Shown here: one piece after another, positions 26,530-34,797 of the stretch
Position numbering within the stretch: the first letter of the stretch is position 1
Layout of the letters: each line of letters begins with the position of its first letter
DNA from: VRUE01 sp963814915
GTDB lineage: Bacteria > Actinomycetota > Thermoleophilia > Solirubrobacterales > 70-9
Assembly: GCA_963814915.1 (NCBI GenBank)
Contig: CAWFEI010000010.1
Span: 1 to 64,000 of the forward strand
Direction of reading: 5' to 3'
DNA length: 64,000 nucleotides
The notes under the pieces: model-generated
What the model was told of the DNA's origin: nothing
The model's database searches: none
What the model saw: only the letters and a program-made list of their open reading frames with translations
Translations under genes and position numbers: made by a program

Positions 26530-27386
26530 GCGGGGCCTGGCGCTGGCTGCGCGAGCACGCGGTGAACATCGTCGCCGCGCTCGTCGTCATCTACATGCTG
26601 ATCCCGATCGCGGTCATCCTCGTCTTCTCCTTCAACGACCCGACCGGCAAATACAACTTCACCTGGGTCGGCTTCACGCTCTCGCACTGGGGCAACGCCT
26701 TCGGCATCCCCGAACTGAACACGGCGCTGCTGACCAGCCTCAAGCTGGCGCTGCTGGCGACCGCGATCTCGACCGCGATCGGGACGTTGATGGCGCTCGC
26801 CCTGGTCCGCCACCAGTTCCACGGGCGCCGCGCCGCGAACCTGCTGATCGTCGTGCCGATGGCGACGCCGGAGATCGTCATGGGCGCCTCGCTGCTCTCC
26901 TTCTTTCTGATCCTCGGCGCGCCCTCGCTCGGCTTCCAGACGCTGCTGATCGCCCACGTCATGTTCTGCATCAGCTTCGTCGTCGTCGTCGTGCGCTCGC
27001 GCCTGATCGGCTTCGACCGTAACCTCGAGGAGGCGGCGCGCGACCTCGGCGCCAACTCGTTCGAGACGTTCCGCCTCGTAACCCTGCCGCTGATCATGCC
27101 CGGCATCCTCGGCGGCGCCCTGCTCGCCTTCGCGCTCTCGATCGACGACTTCGTCATCTCCAACTTCAACTCGGGCACGACCGTGACCTTCCCGCTCTAC
27201 ATATACGGGGCGGCGCAGCGTGGAATCCCGGTCGAGGTGAACGTGATCGCGATGATCCTCTTCAGCGTCACCGTGGTGGCGATGGGCTTCACGGTCCTGC
27301 AGCAGCGCCGCGCCGAAAAGATGGCCGACGTGCGCCCCGGACAGGAGGCGGCGCCCGTTCCCCTCGGCGCCGCCGAGGCCGCGTGA
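26526..27386 (+). CDS. potC: Polyamine-type ABC permease PotC
   Basis: A 286-residue permease with six predicted helices (first: VNIVAALVVIYMLIPIAVIL). The EAA loop is EEAARDLGANSFETFRLVTL, and SIDDFVISNFNSGTTVTFPL is a PotC/PotI hallmark. It overlaps potB by 4 bases (ATGA). A hairpin repeat follows before the next gene. Confidence 0.9.
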   Translation: MSGAWRWLREHAVNIVAALVVIYMLIPIAVILVFSFNDPTGKYNFTWVGFTLSHWGNAFGIPELNTALLTSLKLALLATAISTAIGTLMALALVRHQFHGRRAANLLIVVPMATPEIVMGASLLSFFLILGAPSLGFQTLLIAHVMFCISFVVVVVRSRLIGFDRNLEEAARDLGANSFETFRLVTLPLIMPGILGGALLAFALSIDDFVISNFNSGTTVTFPLYIYGAAQRGIPVEVNVIAMILFSVTVVAMGFTVLQQRRAEKMADVRPGQEAAPVPLGAAEAA

Positions 27387-27404
27387 TCCCGCCCTCCCTC
27401 GACG

Positions 27405-27445
27405 CGTTCGCTGTTTGTCGGCCTGTGCTCGACAAAGAGCGAACG
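27405..27445. repeat. Dispersed hairpin repeat, copy 6
   Basis: Arms CGTTCGCTGTTTGTCG / CGACAAAGAGCGAACG (one mismatch) end at the GGAGGG ribosome-binding site of the next gene. It could be a potC terminator or mask that site. Confidence 0.75.
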
Positions 27446-27453
27446 GAGGGATC

Positions 27454-28917
27454 GTGAGCGTTCGGCTGGCGAACTATGTGGCCGGGGCGTGGCGGCCGGC
27501 GGACGGGGTCGAGACGCTCGACGATGTCGACCCCGCCAGCGGCGAGGTCGCGGCGCTGGTGCCGCTCTGCGGCGCGAAGCAGGTTCGCGAGGCGGTCGAA
27601 GCGGCGCGGGCGGCGCAGCCGGGCTGGCGCGCGACCCCCCCGCAGCGGCGGGCGCGGGCGGTGCTGGCGCTGCGCGCGGGGCTGGAAGCGCGGCGCGAGG
27701 AGCTAACCGCCCTCGTCACCGCCGACATGGGCAAGACGCTCCCCGACGCCGACGGCGAAGTCGGCCGCGGAATCGAGTCGGTCGAGTCGGCGGCGGCGAT
27801 CCCGCACCTGCTCAAGGGCGAGAACCTCGAGGGGGTCGCGGAGGGCGTCGACGTCGAGATGTTGCGCCAGCCGGTCGGCGTGGTCGCGGCGATCACGCCG
27901 TTCAACTTCCCGGCGATGATCCCGCTCTGGTTCCTGCCCTACGCGATCGCCTGCGGCAACTCGTTCCTGCTCAAGCCCTCCGAGCAGGATCCGCGCCCGG
28001 CGGCGCTGATCATGGAGATCGTCGACTCGGTGGCGGAGATTCCGCCCGGCGTCGTCAGCCTCGTCCACGGCGGCCGTGACGCGGTCGGCGCGATCCTCGC
28101 CGACCCCGGCATCGACGCGGTCTCCTTCGTCGGCCGGGCGTCGACGGCGCGGATCGTCGCCGAAGGGGCGGTGGCGACCGGCAAGCGGGTGCAGGCGCTC
28201 GGCGGGGCGAAGAACTCGCTCGTCGTGATGCCCGACGCCGACCTGGAGCGGGCGATGCCGGCGATCATGGGCACCGCCTTCGGCGCCGCGGGCCAGCGCT
28301 GCCTGGCCGGCTCGGTCTGCGTCGTGGTGGGCGGCGCGGAGCGGCGGGCCGAGGTGCGCGAGGCGCTCGTCGCCGCGGCCTCGGACTTGCAGGTGGGGGC
28401 AGGTGACGACGAGGCGACCGACGTCTGCCCGATGGTCTCGGCCGCGGCGCGCGACAAGGTGGCTGAAGCGATCGAGAGAGCGGCGGCCGGCGGCAAGGAC
28501 GGCGGCGGCGCCGAGCTGTTGCTGGACGGCCGCGGCGACGCGGGCCCGGCCGGAACCAGGCTCGGCCCGACGATCGCCGCGGTGGCGGATCCCGAGTCCG
28601 AGCTCGCCCGCGACGAGCAGTTCGGCCCGCTGCTGACCGTGGTCGAGGTCGACACCCTCGACGCGGCGCTCGACTTCCTCAACGGCTCGCGCTACGGCAA
28701 CGCCGGCGCGATCTTCACCCAGTCGGGCGCGGCGGCGAGGCGCTACCGCTACGAGGCCGAGGCGGGGATGCTCGGCGTCAACGTCGGCGTCCCGGCCCCC
28801 GTCGCCTGGTTCCCGTTCAGCGGCTGGAAGGACTCGATCGACGGCGACCTGCACGCCAACGGAACCGACGCCGTCGACTTCTACACGCGCAAGAAGGTCG
28901 TGACGAGCCGCTGGTAG
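27454..28917 (+). CDS. mmsA: CoA-acylating (methyl)malonate-semialdehyde dehydrogenase
   Basis: A 487-residue enzyme from GTG 27454 with GGAGGG just ahead. Seen motifs: ITPFNFPAMIPLWFLPYAIA, the catalytic Cys C283 in FGAAGQRCLAGS, and the MmsA end FSGWKDSIDGDLHANGTDAV. The family turns methylmalonate or malonate semialdehyde into propionyl- or acetyl-CoA, using NAD and CoA. Malonate semialdehyde is what an aminotransferase would make from beta-alanine, so this gene fits the neighbouring cluster. It lies downstream of potC, separated by a hairpin repeat. Confidence 0.9.
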   Translation: MSVRLANYVAGAWRPADGVETLDDVDPASGEVAALVPLCGAKQVREAVEAARAAQPGWRATPPQRRARAVLALRAGLEARREELTALVTADMGKTLPDADGEVGRGIESVESAAAIPHLLKGENLEGVAEGVDVEMLRQPVGVVAAITPFNFPAMIPLWFLPYAIACGNSFLLKPSEQDPRPAALIMEIVDSVAEIPPGVVSLVHGGRDAVGAILADPGIDAVSFVGRASTARIVAEGAVATGKRVQALGGAKNSLVVMPDADLERAMPAIMGTAFGAAGQRCLAGSVCVVVGGAERRAEVREALVAAASDLQVGAGDDEATDVCPMVSAAARDKVAEAIERAAAGGKDGGGAELLLDGRGDAGPAGTRLGPTIAAVADPESELARDEQFGPLLTVVEVDTLDAALDFLNGSRYGNAGAIFTQSGAAARRYRYEAEAGMLGVNVGVPAPVAWFPFSGWKDSIDGDLHANGTDAVDFYTRKKVVTSRW

Positions 28918-28941
28918 AGGCGGCTGCCGTCGTCCCGCCGC

Positions 28942-29959
28942 CTACGCAACGTCCATCGACCAGACCCGGATCGGCTCCTCGCGGCCCCGCACCTCCATCT
29001 CGCCGACCGAGATCAGCTCCTCGCTCCGATCGGTGCGGGCGGCGCGGGTGCTCTCGGAGATCAGCACCTGGTGCTCGGTTCCTTTCGACATCCCCTCGAG
29101 CCGCGCCGCGGTGTTGGTCGTGTCGCCGATCGTCGTGTATTCCGTCCTTCGCGCCGAGCCGACCTGGCCGGACATGACCTCGCCGCTGTTGAGGCCGATC
29201 CCCATCTCGAAGCCGTCGCCGTGGCCGGCCCCGCGCATCCACTCGCAGAAGGCGGGCAGCCGCAGCTCGAGCATCTCGCGCGCCGCGGCGATCGCCCGGT
29301 CGGCGTGGTCGGGCTGCTCGATCGGCGCCCCGAACACGGCCATGATCCCGTCGCCCATGTAGGAGACGAGGGTGCCGCCATGGTCCATGATCGCGTCGGT
29401 CATCTCGCCCAGGTAGCGGTTGAGCACCTCGACCACCTCGGCCGGGGGGCGGGTCTCCGAATAGGTGGTGAAGCCGCGCAGGTCGCTGAACAGCAGCGTC
29501 GCCTCGCGCCGCACACCGCCCAGCCGCAGCTCGCCGTCGCCGTGCGCCAGCACTTCCTCGACCACGTTCTCGGGCACGAAGCGGGAGAAGGTGAAGCGGA
29601 CGCGCTGGCGCTCGAAGGCAGCCAGCAGGTAGTAGAGGACGAGCGTGCCGACTGTGCCGAGCGCGAGCGCGAGCAACGGGTAGACGACGGGCAGGATCAG
29701 GCCCGAATCGAAGGCGACCTGCGCCGAGCACGTCGCCGCGACGCAGCAGCCTGATCAGCGTCTCGGGCGGCCCCTCCGCGACGACTTCGAGGCGGCCGGA
29801 GCGGATCACGTAGAGGCCCTCGGCCTCCTCGCCCTCGCGGAACAGCCACTCCCCCGCCTTCACGTGGACCTCGCCGGCCTCCGCCGCGAGCTGCTCGAGC
29901 AGCTCGTCGGAGAGCTCGGCGAGCATCGGAGCGCCGCGAAGGACCTCGGCGGCGGCCAT
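28942..29959 (-). pseudogene. cNMP-binding/CHASE2-type adenylate cyclase, internally deleted
   Basis: The frame from ATG 29959 gives half a cyclic-nucleotide-binding domain (LSDELLEQLAAEAGEV..., GLYVIRSGRLEVVAEG, LIRLLRRGDVLG). Near 29718 it jumps, out of frame, to FDSGLILPVVYPLLALALG, the last part of a CHASE2-like sensor with its membrane helix. A complete class III cyclase domain follows (LLFSDLRGFTTYSE with metal Asp; YMGDGIMAVFGAP; TTIGDTTNTAARLEG). The missing middle suggests a deletion that fused two segments, or an assembly collapse. As read, no full protein is made. A short cyclase-only product from a TTG near 29676 is possible. Confidence 0.7.
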
Positions 29960-30357
29960 CAGCTCAGCGCGGCAACCAGCAGGGCGGTCGCCCAGAGGCC
30001 GATCAGGTGGACGGACTGGTCGATGGCGAGCGCCAGGCCCGGGGGCGGATCGACGGTCCGCTTGACGTGGAGCATGTAGCCGCGCAACAGCCGGCCGTCG
30101 TCGACGACGAGATGGGGCAGGAAGATCAGGGCCGCGACGAGGACAGCGACGCCCGCGCCGGCTTCTGCTCCGATCCAGACCAGCGCCGGCAGGAAGACGA
30201 GCGTGTAGACGGAGACGTGGGAGAGCAGTGCCCGGCGAGCCACGGGGTCGCCGCCGAGCCCGCCGGACTTGTGCCTCGCCTGCCAGTCGGTCTGGGCGAG
30301 GAAGTCACCGGCGAGGTGAGAGACGAAGAACACGATTGAGACGTTTGCCCAGCTCAT
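29959..30357 (-). CDS. DUF3307 membrane protein
   Basis: A 132-residue protein from ATG 30357 (a GTG at 30372 is also possible). It has the DUF3307 pattern HLAGDFLAQTDWQARHKSGG near the start, then ALLSHVSVYTLVFLPALVW and LIFLPHLVVDDGRLLRGYML, with about four hydrophobic segments. Family function is unknown; it is a small integral membrane protein. Its stop shares a base with the cyclase start (TGATG), so the two were co-transcribed. Confidence 0.8.
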   Translation of the reverse strand: MSWANVSIVFFVSHLAGDFLAQTDWQARHKSGGLGGDPVARRALLSHVSVYTLVFLPALVWIGAEAGAGVAVLVAALIFLPHLVVDDGRLLRGYMLHVKRTVDPPPGLALAIDQSVHLIGLWATALLVAALS

Positions 30358-30472
30358 CTGAGTAGCGAGCACGGCTCGCTGGAGGCCTGTCTATCAGACA
30401 AGGCGAGCGTCGGCCACGGACTTCTGCTGGGACCCGGCGTCAAGATGGGCCGTGCGGCCCACAGCCACCGGT

Positions 30473-31917
30473 TCAACGCCCGATGTGGAAGCCGAGGAGC
30501 TCGGGGACCTTGGAGACCAGCGAGCTGAAGGGTGTGGGCGGTGGGCTGCGAGCTCGGCGTTCTCTTTGCTGGTCAGGGCCTGGCGGATGGTTTCGCCGCC
30601 CAGCCAGTGGAAGGGCTCGGGGGGGACGCTTTGTGGCGACGGGTCGACGAACGGGAGCCGCGAGTGGCTGTCACGGCGATCCAGGGCCAGGGAGGCGAGC
30701 GTGCGACCGACCATGTGGGAGGGGCCGACGCCGTTGCCGGTGTAGCCCGCGGCGGCGAACGTGCTGCTGCCCCGCAGGGGGACGACGATCGGGATGTGGG
30801 TCGGCGAGACGTCGATCGGGCCGCCCCAGGCGTGCGTGACGCCCTTGCCGGCCAAGCCCGGGAAGTAGGAGTGGAGGCGATCGGCGGCGGCGGCAACGAC
30901 CTCGCGGTCGAGCTCGGAGCGTCCGTGCAGGCGGGCGCCCATCGCGATCCGGCCGCCGCCCCAGCCGAAGGCGATGCGGCCGTCCGGCGTGGTCCGGAAG
31001 TAGTCGATCAGGGCGCGGCTGTCGGTGATGCACTCGCCGCCGGTCCAGCCGATCTCCTCGAGCAGCTCCGGCACCGGCTCGGTGAGGACGATGTGCGACG
31101 AGGTGACGGTGAGCGAGTTGCGCAGCGGCCCGTGCGGCGACTTGGCGGCGCCGCCGATCGCGACGATCGCCGCGCCGGCGCGGACCGCGCCGCCCGGGGT
31201 AGTCGCGACAACTCCACCTCGATCGGCAGATCGCAGCTTTTTCGGGTCCATAGGCCCGACAAAGCTGCGATCGGCAGAGAGTCGGCGTGCCGGCGAGTGC
31301 TCGTAGATCTCCACGCCGGCGGCGAGCAGCCGCTCGCGCAGGCCGAGCGCCAAGCGTGCCGGCTGGACCGTGGCCGCGTCGGCGTAGAAGGCAGCGCCGC
31401 GGAAGGCCGGCGAGGCGCAGCGCTCCGCCGTCTCATCCGGGTCGAGCACCTGCACCAGATTCCCCTGCCCCAGCTCGCGGCAGGCCGCGACCGCCTCGTC
31501 CCAAACCCCGTCGTGCGCCGCCGCGGTCGATACCTGCAGGTACCCGCCGCGCCGGAACCAGGCGTCGACGTCCTGCTCCTCGCAGAATGCCCCGACCCCG
31601 TCGATCGCATCGCGGGACGCCCGCGCCACCGCCAGCCCCGCGGCATTCCCCCACCGCTCCCGCATGCTCGCCAGCGAGAACCACATCGAGTTGCAGAACC
31701 CCCCGTTGCGACCGCTGGGCCCATGCCCGCAGACATCGGCCTCGAGCAGCACAACCCGGGCCTCGGGCTCCAGCTTCTTCAGATGCCAGGCCGTCCAAAG
31801 CCCCGTATATCCGCCCCCGAGAATCACGACGTCAGCACTCAGCTCCCCGTTCAAGGTCGGGAGAGGCGCGACCTCCCCAAGCTCCTCAAGCCAGTAGCCA
31901 TGAGCCGTGTGCTTCAT
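30473..31917 (-). CDS. FAD-dependent amine oxidase (DAO/PuuB-like), with inserted repeat
   Basis: About 481 residues if one frameshift is bridged. ATG 31917 opens MKHTAHGYWLEE. The FAD site is VVILGGGYTGLWTAWHL; HGPSGRNGGFCNSMW is the PuuB/DAO signature; late motifs are AWGGPIDVSPTHIPIV and AAGYTGNGVGPSHMVGR. Such enzymes oxidise gamma-glutamylputrescine or other amines and amino acids. Near 30527 the frame slips; the other frame gives SSLVSKVPELLGFHIGR and a stop at 30473, the normal family end. A 48-base palindromic segment (31231-31278) is inserted in frame and adds 16 residues. The nearby polyamine cluster makes an amine substrate plausible. Confidence 0.82.
31231..31278. repeat. Palindromic element inserted in frame in the amine oxidase
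   Basis: Arms GATCGCAGCTTTTTCGGG (31229-31246) and CCCGACAAAGCTGCGATC (31255-31272) pair with one mismatch. The 48-base segment is flanked by an 11-base direct repeat (TCTGCCGATCG on the coding strand). It encodes 16 extra residues, so SADR appears twice. The TTTGTCGGG core is shared with the intergenic hairpin family. Confidence 0.7.
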
Positions 31918-32000
31918 CCGCCGCCGAGTGTGACAGGAGGGCGGGCCTCGCCTCGACCATGCCGCGCGAAGCGGCTCCCGCGCTCCCATACACTCCGCCG

Positions 32001-33068
32001 ATGGCAACCTTCGACCTGATCGCCGGCCTGCCCCTGGAGATCGAGGGCTACGAGCTGCAGGGGCTCGAGTACCAGGTTCCCGGCTTCGAACGGCTCAGCA
32101 CGGTGATCCACCTCTGGGGCGGCGGCGAGGACGGGCTCGGCGAGGATGTCACCTACGACGCGCTCGATCACGTCGCCCTGCAGGACGCCGGCCCGGCGCT
32201 CGACCTGACCGGCTACGCGAGCCTCGAGGAGTTCTGCGAGTTCATGGGCGGCGTCGACACGTTCCCGGCCGAGCCGCAGCGCGAGGTCTCGCGCCGCTAC
32301 CGGCGCTGGGCCTTCGAGTCGGCGGCCCTCGACCTCGCCCTGCGCCAGGCCGGCACGGGCATCGCCAAGGTGCTGCGCCGCGACCCCCAGCCGGTCGACT
32401 TCGTCTGCTCGATGCGCCTCTCCGGCGGCCCCGACGAGCCCTCCTCGATCGAGACGCTGCGCGACAAGCTCGACCCCTACCCCGGCCTGCGCTTCAAGCT
32501 CGACCCGACCAACGACTGGACCGACGAGCTGATCGCCGCTCTGGTCGAGACCGGCGCGATCGACTCGCTCGACCTCAAGGGCTTCTACAAAGGCACGCCG
32601 GTCGACGTCGAAACCGACCCCGAGCTCTACGCGAAGCTGATCGAGGCCTTCCCCGACGCCTGGCTCGAGGACCCGGACGTGAACGAGGAGACGCGGCCGC
32701 TGCTGGAGCCGGTCCGCGACCGGCTGACCTGGGACGCGCCGATCCACTCGATCGCCGACATCGAGGCGCTGCCATGGCGACCGCGGATGGTCAACATCAA
32801 GCCCTCGCGGATCGGCGGCCTGCGCGAGCTCTGCGAGACCTACGACTACTGCGCCGAACAGAGCATCGGAGCCTACGGCGGCGGCCAGTGGGAGCTAGGC
32901 GTCGGCCGCGGCCAGATCCAGGTCCTCGCCTCGCTCTTCCACCCCGACACGCCGAACGACACGGCGCCGCGCGGCTACAACGAGTCGCCGCCGCCGGGCG
33001 GGCTGCCGACGAGCCCGCTGCTGCCCCGGCTGACCCCGACCGGGTTCCGCTGGGCCGAGGACCGTTAG
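32001..33068 (+). CDS. Enolase-superfamily (mandelate racemase/muconate-lactonising-like) protein
   Basis: A 355-residue protein. The N-terminal capping domain spans about residues 1-120 and the barrel follows. Metal-site strands look like GLRFKLDPTNDWTDEL (Asp), AWLEDPDVNEETR (Glu) and the WDAPIHSIADIEAL region, followed by RMVNIKPSRIGGLRELCE with the family's Lys-x-x-x-x-Gly-Gly strand. The usual KxK general-base motif at the second barrel strand is not visible; the segment reads CSMRLSGG. The substrate is therefore unclear, and the protein may belong to a divergent subgroup. It is transcribed away from the amine oxidase and toward the ferritin gene. Confidence 0.8.
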   Translation: MATFDLIAGLPLEIEGYELQGLEYQVPGFERLSTVIHLWGGGEDGLGEDVTYDALDHVALQDAGPALDLTGYASLEEFCEFMGGVDTFPAEPQREVSRRYRRWAFESAALDLALRQAGTGIAKVLRRDPQPVDFVCSMRLSGGPDEPSSIETLRDKLDPYPGLRFKLDPTNDWTDELIAALVETGAIDSLDLKGFYKGTPVDVETDPELYAKLIEAFPDAWLEDPDVNEETRPLLEPVRDRLTWDAPIHSIADIEALPWRPRMVNIKPSRIGGLRELCETYDYCAEQSIGAYGGGQWELGVGRGQIQVLASLFHPDTPNDTAPRGYNESPPPGGLPTSPLLPRLTPTGFRWAEDR

Positions 33069-33092
33069 GCGGGCCTGACGCTCGCTTCGGCC

Positions 33093-33114
33093 AGCCGAAT
33101 CAGGCGATTCGGCT
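33093..33114 (+). terminator. Hairpin between enolase-like and ferritin genes
   Basis: A perfect 9-bp stem AGCCGAATC / GATTCGGCT with loop AGGC. It lies 25 bases past the upstream stop and 38 bases before the ferritin ATG. It may be a terminator or a leader structure of the ferritin gene. Confidence 0.45.
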
Positions 33115-33151
33115 ACGTTGGCATGACCCGCCCCGCCGACGAAGGAGCCCC

Positions 33152-33685
33152 ATGCCCGAGAAAAGCTTCGCCGCCGCCCTCAACGAGCAGATCGCGAACG
33201 AGTTCGCCGCCTCCCAGCAGTACGTCGGGATGGCCGTCTACTACGACGCGGAAACGCTGCCCCGCCTCGCCGCCTTCTTCTACCGGCAGGCGCTCGAGGA
33301 GCGCGAGCACGCGATGATGATGGTCCAGTACCTGCTCGACGTCGGCGAGGAGGTCCACATCCCGGACATCAAGGCGCAGGAGACGAGCTACTCCGACGGG
33401 ACGACACCGGTCAAGAAGGCGCTCGACCAGGAGAAGCGGGTCGGCGAGGAGATCTTCGCCCTGTTCGAGCTGGCGCGCGAGCTCAAGGACTACCGCGCCG
33501 AGCAGTTCATGCAGTGGTTCGTCAAGGAGCAGGTCGAGGAGGTCGCGTTGATGGGCGACCTGCTCAACGTGGTCGAGCGCTCCAAGGACAACCTGCTGTT
33601 GGCCGAGGACTACATCGCCCGCGAGGCGCCCGGCGAAGGCGGCGGCGACCCGACCGCGCCGCCGGCCGCCGGGATGGGCGAGTAG
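33152..33685 (+). CDS. Ferritin
   Basis: A 177-residue four-helix-bundle protein from ATG 33152, with GAAGGAG upstream. Ferroxidase residues are visible: E in QIANEFAASQQYVGMAVYY, the EEREHAMMM motif (E-x-x-H), the ALDQEKRVGEEIFALFELAR helix, and WFVKEQVEEVALM. The family oxidises Fe(II) and stores it as a mineral in a 24-subunit cage. The Gly/Pro-rich C-terminal tail is specific to some actinobacterial ferritins. Confidence 0.92.
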   Translation: MPEKSFAAALNEQIANEFAASQQYVGMAVYYDAETLPRLAAFFYRQALEEREHAMMMVQYLLDVGEEVHIPDIKAQETSYSDGTTPVKKALDQEKRVGEEIFALFELARELKDYRAEQFMQWFVKEQVEEVALMGDLLNVVERSKDNLLLAEDYIAREAPGEGGGDPTAPPAAGMGE

Positions 33686-33723
33686 GGCTTCGCGAAGCAT
33701 CGACTAGGCGGCTCCCGCCCTGC

Positions 33724-34515
33724 TCAGCCGAGCCAGCCCGCTTTCTTCCGCATTGCGGTAATCCGCCGGAACTCGGCGATGTCCTCGCGCAGGGCGGCGG
33801 GGGCCGGTGCGGGGAGGAAGCGAGCTGGCAGCGGCGACTCGATCACGCCGTCCTCGCCCTTGGCGACGCGGTAGGCGCGGGCGCCGCGCTGGGCGGTGAC
33901 GGCGCTGGGCGGGCCCGTGCCCTCCCAGATCAGCCCGGCGTAGTCGTCGAGGCCGTAGCCGTCGGGCATGCCGTCGGCGACCGCGTCGAGGTAGGCGGCG
34001 CGGCGGTCCGGTTCGTTGTTGTAGTGGACGCAGAGGCTGCCGCCGAGCAGCCCGAGCCCGGCGCCGGGCAGCGGCTTGCCCGACGACTTTGTGATCCCCT
34101 CCTCGAACCAGCACATCGCGCCGGCGCTCTGGCCGGCGAGGACGACCCCCTGTCGCCAGGCGAGGGCGAGGATCGCGCTCAGCTCGTGCGCTTCCCAGAC
34201 GGCGAGCAGGTTGAGCAGGCTGCCGCCGCCGACGTAGATCAGGTCCTGTTCGAGGATCTGGTCGCGCAGCTCGACCGGCTTGCTGCCGAGCCGGAAGAGC
34301 GAGATGTCGGAAGTGTCGCAGGGCCGCTCGCCGAAGGCCGAGTAGAAGCGGCCGATCTGCTCGGAGGTGTCGCCGCTGGCGGTCGGCAGGATGCAGATCC
34401 GCGGCCGCCCGCCCGCCCTGGTGGTCGCCAGGCGCAGCATCAGCTCGCAGACGGCCCGATCCCCCGGCCGCGAGGTGAAGTCGTGTCCGCCCAGGGCGAG
34501 GATGCGGCCGATCAT
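33724..34515 (-). CDS. Peptidase family S51 (cyanophycinase/dipeptidase E-like) protein
   Basis: A 263-residue protein from ATG 34515. It has the Rossmann-like start MIGRILALGGHDFT, the YVGGGSLLNLLAVW strand, and the nucleophile Ser in AGQSAGAMCWFEEG, typical of S51. The family removes Asp dipeptides or degrades cyanophycin. Cyanophycin genes are absent here, so a cytoplasmic peptidase E-like role is likelier. The ATG lies 6 bases after a perfect 18-bp hairpin repeat; an alternative ATG at 34575 would translate through that hairpin. Confidence 0.82.
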   Translation of the reverse strand: MIGRILALGGHDFTSRPGDRAVCELMLRLATTRAGGRPRICILPTASGDTSEQIGRFYSAFGERPCDTSDISLFRLGSKPVELRDQILEQDLIYVGGGSLLNLLAVWEAHELSAILALAWRQGVVLAGQSAGAMCWFEEGITKSSGKPLPGAGLGLLGGSLCVHYNNEPDRRAAYLDAVADGMPDGYGLDDYAGLIWEGTGPPSAVTAQRGARAYRVAKGEDGVIESPLPARFLPAPAPAALREDIAEFRRITAMRKKAGWLG

Positions 34516-34520
34516 CGGCG

Positions 34521-34565
34521 CGCGTTCGTCATTTGTCGCGAACAGCCCGACAAATGACGAACGCG
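34521..34565. repeat. Dispersed hairpin repeat, copy 7 (perfect 18-bp stem)
   Basis: Arms CGCGTTCGTCATTTGTCG / CGACAAATGACGAACGCG pair without mismatch around a 9-base loop. The GTCATT/AATGAC part differs from other copies on both arms at once. It ends 6 bases before the S51 peptidase start. Confidence 0.8.
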
Positions 34566-34632
34566 GGTCCTCCATCGATCTGGCGCGGCGTCTTCATTCA
34601 CGAATGGTTGCGACGGTGCGGCCAAACGTGGT

Positions 34633-34785
34633 TGTACAGCGGTCCGAAGTTTTCGGTATCCCGCTCGCCCGCATGTACAGTGAACGCGGGCCGCCCGCCG
34701 GCCGGATTCCGTCGCCGTTCCCGGGTGAAGATGAATTGTTAACTCGGTACTGGTCCGTCCACGGACTGCCGCCTGGGGGTGTACA
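34633..34785 (+). promoter_or_regulatory. Upstream region of TetR genes with TGTACA motifs
   Basis: Three self-complementary TGTACA hexamers (34633, 34674, 34780) and the palindrome GTCCGT-CC-ACGGAC (34753-34766) precede the GTG start at 34798. TACAAT at 34782 could serve as a -10 box. Operator use by a TetR protein is inferred. Confidence 0.35.
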
Positions 34786-34797
34786 ATCGCGTTTATC

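Noticed and set aside
33687..33698. GCTTCGCGAAGC as a terminator after ferritin
   Set aside because: It is a 12-base self-complementary sequence with no room for a loop. It is too short to support a terminator call.
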